Notes under the pieces: generated by a model
What the model saw: the letters and a program-made list of their open reading frames with translations, nothing else
Database searches by the model: none
Told to the model about the DNA's origin: nothing
Part shown: in pieces, positions 59,594-64,000 of the stretch
Layout: the number at the start of each line of letters is the position of its first letter
How positions within the stretch are numbered: position 1 is the stretch's first letter
Source of the DNA: Sulfitobacter sp. M39
GTDB taxonomy: Bacteria > Pseudomonadota > Alphaproteobacteria > Rhodobacterales > Rhodobacteraceae
DNA: 64,000 bases
Assembly: GCF_021735935.1 (NCBI RefSeq)
Contig: NZ_WMDZ01000003.1
Location: 16,001 to 80,000, forward strand
Direction of reading: 5' to 3'
Position numbers and translations under genes: made by a program

Positions 59594-61279
59594 ATGGAAT
59601 TCAAGTCCAAAGACTTTACCGATGCCAAACGCGTGCTGAAAATCCGCGGGCTAACGGTGGGATTGGCGGGGCGGCCCAAGGCTGATCCGGTGTTGCGCGG
59701 GATCGATCTGAATATCCGCGCGGGAGAGACCCATTGTCTGGTGGGCGAAAGCGGGTCGGGTAAATCTGTCACCTCGCTGACGGCTATGGGGCTGCTGCCC
59801 AAGGATGCGCTGGAGATTCAGGGCGGGTCGATTGATCTGGAAGGGATCGAGATCACCCAAGCCAAGCCCGCGCAGATGCGGGCCTTGCGGGCGCGGCGGA
59901 TCGCGATGATCTTTCAGGAACCGATGACCGCGCTGAACCCTGTTTTGCGGGTGGGCGAGCAGATCGAGGAAGTGTTGAACATGCACAGCGATCTGTCCCG
60001 CGCCGAGGCCAAGGCCCGCACCATCGATATGATGGAGCAGGTGCATCTGCCAGATGTGGAACGGATCTATGCCGCTTTCCCGCATCAGCTGTCAGGCGGG
60101 CAACGGCAACGGATCATGATCGCGATGGCGTTGATCCTTGACCCTGATCTGTTGATCGCGGACGAGCCGACGACGGCGCTGGATGTGACGACGCAGTTGC
60201 AGATCCTCAAGCTGATTTCAGAGATGCAGGAACGCCACGGCACGGCGGTTTTGTTCATCACGCATGACATGGGTGTGGTGGCAGAGATCGCGGATACCGT
60301 GAGCGTCATGCAGAAGGGGCGCATCGTTGAAAGCGCGCCGATCCGGCAGCTCTTGACCGCGCCCAAGGAAGACTACACCCGCAAGCTGTTGCAGGCAGTG
60401 CCCAACCTTGATCCGCGTCCGGCGCGGGGGGCGGCGGTCGCGCAGGATGTGATTACCGTGGACGGGCTAGAAATGACCTATGGCGGGGGCGGTTTCTTTC
60501 GCGCCAGCCAAGGGGTGCGAGCAGCGCAGGATGTGAACTTTACCATCCAGCCGGGGCGCACCCTTGGGATCGTGGGCGAAAGCGGGTCGGGGAAATCCAC
60601 CGTGGCCCGCGCCATCATGCGGCTGATCGACCCCACGGCGGGAAAGGTGACCGTTGCGGGGACCGAGATCGCGCAGTTGTCGCGCCGTCAGTTGCAGCCG
60701 CATCGAAAGCATTTCCAGATCGTGTTTCAGGACCCTTACCGGTCGCTGAACCCGCGCTGGACCGTGGCGCGCAGCCTGTGCGAGGGGCCGATCAACTTTG
60801 GCACCAGCCGCGCCGATGCGATGGAACACGCCGCCGAGCTGATGGAGCTGGTGGACCTGCCGCGCGATGCGCTGGACCGCTATCCGCATCAATTCTCGGG
60901 CGGGCAGCGCCAGCGGATCGCCATCGCGCGCGCCGTTGCGATGAAGCCCGATCTGCTGGTCGCGGACGAGGCCGTGTCGGCGCTGGATGTCAGCGTGCAG
61001 GCGCAGGTGCTTGATCTGCTGGATGACGTGCAGGAAAAATTCGGCATCGCGATGCTATTCATTACCCATGACCTGCGGGTCGCCGCGCAGATTTGCGACG
61101 AGGTGCTGGTGATGCAGAAAGGCGTTGTCGTCGAACATGGGCCCGCGGGCGAGGTGCTTGCCGCGCCGCGCCACGACTACACCCGCAACCTGATCGAGGC
61201 CGCCCCCGGCCGGCATTGGGATTTCGCCAACTTCCGTGCGCTGGACCGCACGACCCCCGCTACAGGAGCCACCCTATGA
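59594..61279 (+). CDS. Peptide ABC transporter ATP-binding protein, fused DppD-DppF type
   Basis: A 561-residue protein with two complete ABC domains. The first has Walker A GESGSGKS (about residues 52-59), signature LSGGQRQRI and Walker B LLIADEPTTALD. The second has Walker A GESGSGKS (about 328), signature FSGGQRQRI and LLVADEAVSALD, in which the Walker B-following Pro is replaced by Ala-Val. It powers uptake for the DppB/DppC-like permeases. Fused DppDF proteins are common in alphaproteobacteria. It overlaps the next gene by ATGA. Confidence 0.94.
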   Translation: MEFKSKDFTDAKRVLKIRGLTVGLAGRPKADPVLRGIDLNIRAGETHCLVGESGSGKSVTSLTAMGLLPKDALEIQGGSIDLEGIEITQAKPAQMRALRARRIAMIFQEPMTALNPVLRVGEQIEEVLNMHSDLSRAEAKARTIDMMEQVHLPDVERIYAAFPHQLSGGQRQRIMIAMALILDPDLLIADEPTTALDVTTQLQILKLISEMQERHGTAVLFITHDMGVVAEIADTVSVMQKGRIVESAPIRQLLTAPKEDYTRKLLQAVPNLDPRPARGAAVAQDVITVDGLEMTYGGGGFFRASQGVRAAQDVNFTIQPGRTLGIVGESGSGKSTVARAIMRLIDPTAGKVTVAGTEIAQLSRRQLQPHRKHFQIVFQDPYRSLNPRWTVARSLCEGPINFGTSRADAMEHAAELMELVDLPRDALDRYPHQFSGGQRQRIAIARAVAMKPDLLVADEAVSALDVSVQAQVLDLLDDVQEKFGIAMLFITHDLRVAAQICDEVLVMQKGVVVEHGPAGEVLAAPRHDYTRNLIEAAPGRHWDFANFRALDRTTPATGATL

Positions 61280-62442
61280 CCACCATTCCAAAGATCGAAT
61301 CCTTTGCCAGCGATCTGACCGCGATCCGTCAGGATTTCCACGCCCACCCCGAGTTGGGGTTCGAAGAGGTGCGGACCTCGGGCATCGTGGCGGCGCAGCT
61401 GCGCGCCTATGGGGTGGACGAGGTACACGAGGGCATCGGCGGCACCGGTGTGGTCGGGCTGATCAAGGGGCAGGGGGGTGGCAACCGCCGCGTGGGTCTG
61501 CGCGCCGATATGGATGCGTTGCCGATCGAGGAAACCTCGGGCGTGGCCTATGCGTCCACCAATCCGGGGCGGATGCATGCCTGTGGTCACGACGGTCACA
61601 CCACGATGCTGCTGGGGGCCGCGCGCTATCTGGCCGAGACGCGCGATTTTGACGGCACCGTGGTGCTGATCTTTCAACCCGCCGAGGAAGGTCTGGGCGG
61701 TGCGCGCCGCATGATCGCCGAGGGGCTGTTTGAACGCTTTCCCTGTGACGAGATCTACGGGATGCACAACGATCCGAATTCGGAACCCAATGTTGTGTCT
61801 GTCACGCCGGGGCCTGCGATGGCAGGGGCGAGCTTTTTCGACATCACGATCAAGGGCACCGGCAGCCACGCCGCCGCGCCGCATCAGTCGAAAGACCCGA
61901 TCGTTATCGGGTCCGCTTTGGTGCAACAGCTACAAAGCATCGCCAGCCGCAATATCATCCCCACCAAGCCCATCGTTCTGTCGGTGACCAAGTTCAATGC
62001 GGGCTCTGCCTATAACGTGGTGCCCGATACGGCGACGATCGCCGGCACCATCCGCTATTTCCACGACGATGTGTCCCAGCTCGCCGATCAGCGCATCCGC
62101 GATATCTGTGCGGGCATGGCGCTGTCTTACGGGGTGGAGATTGACGTGGATCTGCGCAATGTCTTTGATGTGCTGATGAACGACCCCGATCTGACCACCG
62201 CCTATGTCGCAGCCGCCGCAGATGTGGTGGGCGCTGACCTGTCGTCAGAATCGACCGAGCAGGCCACGGGATCAGAGGATTTTGCCGATATGCTTAATGT
62301 CGTGCCCGGTGCCTATTGCCGTGTCGGACACGCGGGCAATGTGCCGCTGCATAATCCGGGCTTTGTGCTGGATGACGCGATGCTGCCCGTGGGGGCGTCG
62401 ATCTATGCGCGCATCGTGGAAACACGTCTGCCCAAGGCCTGA
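61276..62442 (+). CDS. M20 family amidohydrolase (hippurate/IAA-amino acid hydrolase-like)
   Basis: A 388-residue M20D-type enzyme. Conserved segments are DFHAHPELGFEE (residues 18-29), GLRADMDALPIEETSG, MHACGHDGHTTMLLGAARYLAE (about 98-119, metal Cys and His ligands) and IFQPAEEGLGGARRMI with the catalytic Glu-Glu. It should cleave N-acylated amino acids or similar amides. The ATG at 61276 overlaps the ATPase stop; longer readings are not credible. Together with MlrC and the second M20 enzyme it probably degrades the imported compound. Confidence 0.92.
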   Translation: MTTIPKIESFASDLTAIRQDFHAHPELGFEEVRTSGIVAAQLRAYGVDEVHEGIGGTGVVGLIKGQGGGNRRVGLRADMDALPIEETSGVAYASTNPGRMHACGHDGHTTMLLGAARYLAETRDFDGTVVLIFQPAEEGLGGARRMIAEGLFERFPCDEIYGMHNDPNSEPNVVSVTPGPAMAGASFFDITIKGTGSHAAAPHQSKDPIVIGSALVQQLQSIASRNIIPTKPIVLSVTKFNAGSAYNVVPDTATIAGTIRYFHDDVSQLADQRIRDICAGMALSYGVEIDVDLRNVFDVLMNDPDLTTAYVAAAADVVGADLSSESTEQATGSEDFADMLNVVPGAYCRVGHAGNVPLHNPGFVLDDAMLPVGASIYARIVETRLPKA

Positions 62443-62513
62443 AGTTACGCTATCATCACAAAACGTCTGGCGGTGCCGCAGATCACGGCCTCGCACTAGG
62501 GAGGAGACCCGAC

Positions 62514-63653
62514 ATGACCAATCCGCTTGAGCTGCCGTTTGACACGGACGAGATGATTGCAGGGCTGCGCCCCTGGATCGAAACCGAAAGCCCGACCTTT
62601 GACGCGGGGGCCGTGAACCGGATGATGGATCTGGTGCAGCATGATCTGGCGGCCTTGGGCGCGCGGGTTGAACGGATCCCGGGCCGGATGGGCTTTGGGG
62701 ATAGCGTGCGCGCCACCATGCCCCACCCCCGCGCGGGCGAGGGGGGTATTCTGCTCTTGGGGCATATGGATACGGTCCACCCTGTAGGCACGTTGCAAAA
62801 GCTGCCGTTCCGCCGCGAGGGGGGGCTTTGTTATGGCCCCGGGCTGATGGATATGAAGGGCGGCAATTATGTCTTCCTTGATGCGCTGCGCAAATTGCTG
62901 GCCGCCGGGGTCGAAACTCCGCTGCCTGTCACCGTGCTGTTCACGCCGGACGAAGAGGTTGGCACACCGTCGACCCGCGCGCTGATCGAGGCCGAGGCCA
63001 AGCGCCATAAATATATCCTTGTGCCCGAACCTGCCTGCCCCGACGGCGGCGCGGTGATCGGGCGCTATGCCATCGCGCGGTTCAACCTGCAAACCCGCGG
63101 CAAACCCAGCCACGCGGGATGGGCGCTGAAGGACGGCGTGTCGGCGATTGCCGAGATGGCAAAGCATGTCGCCGTGATCGAAGGCATGACCAGCGACGAC
63201 TGCACCTTCTCGTTGGGGGTGTTCAACGCGGGGCAATGGGTGAACTGCGTCTCTTCGGTCTGCGACGCCGAAGTCCTGTCTATGGCCAAGACACAGGAAC
63301 AACTGGATGCGGGCATCGCCAAGATGATGGCCTTGAACGCGGATGAGGGGAATGTTGTGATGGAGGTCACGCGCGGTGTGACCCGCCCCGTGTGGGAACC
63401 GGACCAGCCCGGCACGATGGCGATGCTGGGGGTGGCGCAAGACATCTCGCGCGAGCTGGGGTTCGAGATGACCGGCCAATCGGCAGGCGGCGGATCGGAC
63501 GGGAACTTTACCGGCTACCTCGGATTACCCACGCTCGATTCAATCGGGGTCCGGGGACAGGGGCTCCATACGCTAAACGAATATATCGAGGTCGACAGTC
63601 TGGTAGAGCGCGCAAAACTGGCTGCGGGGCTTTACTGCCGGCTTGGGGCATAG
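62514..63653 (+). CDS. M20 family metallopeptidase (carboxypeptidase G2/ArgE-like)
   Basis: A 379-residue M20 peptidase. It has the metal site ILLLGHMDTVHPVG (about residues 79-92), GPGLMDMKGG (about 109-118), the catalytic FTPDEEVGT (about 143-151) and a dimerisation domain starting TRGKPSHAGWALKDG. It belongs with glutamate carboxypeptidase/acetylornithine deacetylase types. It is the last gene of the iclR-linked operon, 71 bp after the first M20 gene. Substrate unknown. Confidence 0.92.
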   Translation: MTNPLELPFDTDEMIAGLRPWIETESPTFDAGAVNRMMDLVQHDLAALGARVERIPGRMGFGDSVRATMPHPRAGEGGILLLGHMDTVHPVGTLQKLPFRREGGLCYGPGLMDMKGGNYVFLDALRKLLAAGVETPLPVTVLFTPDEEVGTPSTRALIEAEAKRHKYILVPEPACPDGGAVIGRYAIARFNLQTRGKPSHAGWALKDGVSAIAEMAKHVAVIEGMTSDDCTFSLGVFNAGQWVNCVSSVCDAEVLSMAKTQEQLDAGIAKMMALNADEGNVVMEVTRGVTRPVWEPDQPGTMAMLGVAQDISRELGFEMTGQSAGGGSDGNFTGYLGLPTLDSIGVRGQGLHTLNEYIEVDSLVERAKLAAGLYCRLGA

Positions 63654-63744
63654 GGGCCGGAATGGGGGCACAGCGCCAGCAGCACGCGATCTCAGCGCGG
63701 TTCCGAAAAAAATCGAGAAAAACGAAGTTTTTTGAAAAAAGCTG

Positions 63745-63773
63745 TTGCAGCCCCCAAATCACAGGTCTATAGA
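63745..63773 (+). promoter_or_regulatory. Putative rRNA operon promoter
   Basis: A -35 hexamer TTGCAG (63745-63750) and a -10 hexamer TATAGA (63768-63773) are 17 bp apart. Immediately upstream is an A/T-tract region (about 63705-63741) resembling an UP element, which is unusual in this GC-rich window. Confidence 0.7.
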
Positions 63774-64000
63774 GCGTTCTACCGGAGACGCAGACATGCA
63801 GACACGGGGCGCTAGACGGGGATGACGGGTTACGGTTCGGGTCTTACGTAGCGGAGAAATTCTGAGGTAATTGAGGCGGGGCGCGCTGAAAGGTTTACGG
63901 CGCATCTTGGTTTCTTTTGTCTCGACGCTCTTTGAAATTGATAGATATCTGAAGAGATATGTGGGCGGTTTGGTTCATTCGATGGATCAACGTCTGTATA
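63774..64000 (+). ncRNA. 5' leader of an rRNA operon (16S gene begins beyond the window)
   Basis: The sequence has no reading frame. It contains a boxA-like antitermination motif GCTCTTTGAAA (63927-63937), followed by GAAGAGATATGTGGGCGGTT (63951-63970), a stretch I recognise from leaders upstream of 16S rRNA genes in Rhodobacteraceae. The mature 16S start is not inside the window. Confidence 0.75.

Noticed and set aside
1..64000. Insertion sequences, integrases or tRNA genes
   Set aside because: No transposase or integrase domain, terminal inverted repeat pair with target duplication, or cloverleaf sequence was recognised by reading; a tRNA scan would be the decisive check.

Overview
The window looks like a replicon of a Roseobacter-group alphaproteobacterium (Rhodobacteraceae; Sulfitobacter-like is my guess, not something the sequence proves). 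The basis is a GC-rich sequence with dense ATGA-overlapped operons, two TRAP transporters, an RTX/Hint protein, a LuxR-type regulator without luxI, a DUF1289 protein, a parAB pair beside a DnaA-like plasmid replicase of the kind known from Rhodobacterales plasmids, and a right edge that reads as the promoter and leader of a Rhodobacteraceae-type rRNA operon. No transposase, CRISPR array or tRNA gene was seen.

Layout. 1-9 kb: a partial BASS transporter, an acyl-CoA synthetase, a nitroreductase, an RND efflux pump (permease plus adaptor), and a CDF-like transporter overlapping a small lipoprotein gene. 9-23 kb: a divergent catabolic regulon around a GntR/UTRA regulator. Leftward run gntR, leuC-like, leuD-like, a TRAP transporter and a crotonase; rightward run a tautomerase-SnoaL fusion, hyuB, hyuA, an isochorismatase-fold protein without the usual Cys, an isocitrate-lyase-family lyase and a fumarate-reductase-type flavoprotein. 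23-27 kb: glycosyltransferase, LuxR solo, RTX-Hint protein. 27-36 kb: siderophore uptake (TonB receptor, MFS permease, DUF2218-SIP reductase), Dps with an Irr-type box, DUF1289, Cu/Zn SOD, PRC-barrel, MgtC-like, a lipoprotein and an L,D-transpeptidase. 36-46 kb: a three-subunit GMC-type periplasmic dehydrogenase, DedA, and a caa3-type cytochrome oxidase (cytochrome-c-fused subunit II, fused I-III, CtaG, triheme cytochrome). 46.5-49.7 kb: a second TRAP transporter with its binding protein convergent to the membrane subunits. 50.0-53.6 kb: replication and partition module with a three-copy parS-like array, parB, parA, iteron-like repeats and a DnaA-like replicase. 53.6-63.7 kb: IclR regulator and a divergent MlrC/peptide-ABC/two-M20-peptidase operon. 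63.7-64.0 kb: rRNA operon promoter and leader.

How the parts work together. The 9-23 kb regulon looks like a complete import-and-cleave route for a small carboxylate or cyclic amide/lactam: TRAP uptake, ATP-dependent ring opening (HyuAB), flavin-linked desaturation, hydration (LeuCD-like) and C-C cleavage (ICL-like). The 36-46 kb block pairs a periplasmic dehydrogenase with cytochromes and a terminal oxidase. The most notable structural point is a plasmid-type replication module only about 10 kb from an rRNA operon, which implies either a chromid carrying rRNA genes or a plasmid replicon integrated in a chromosome.
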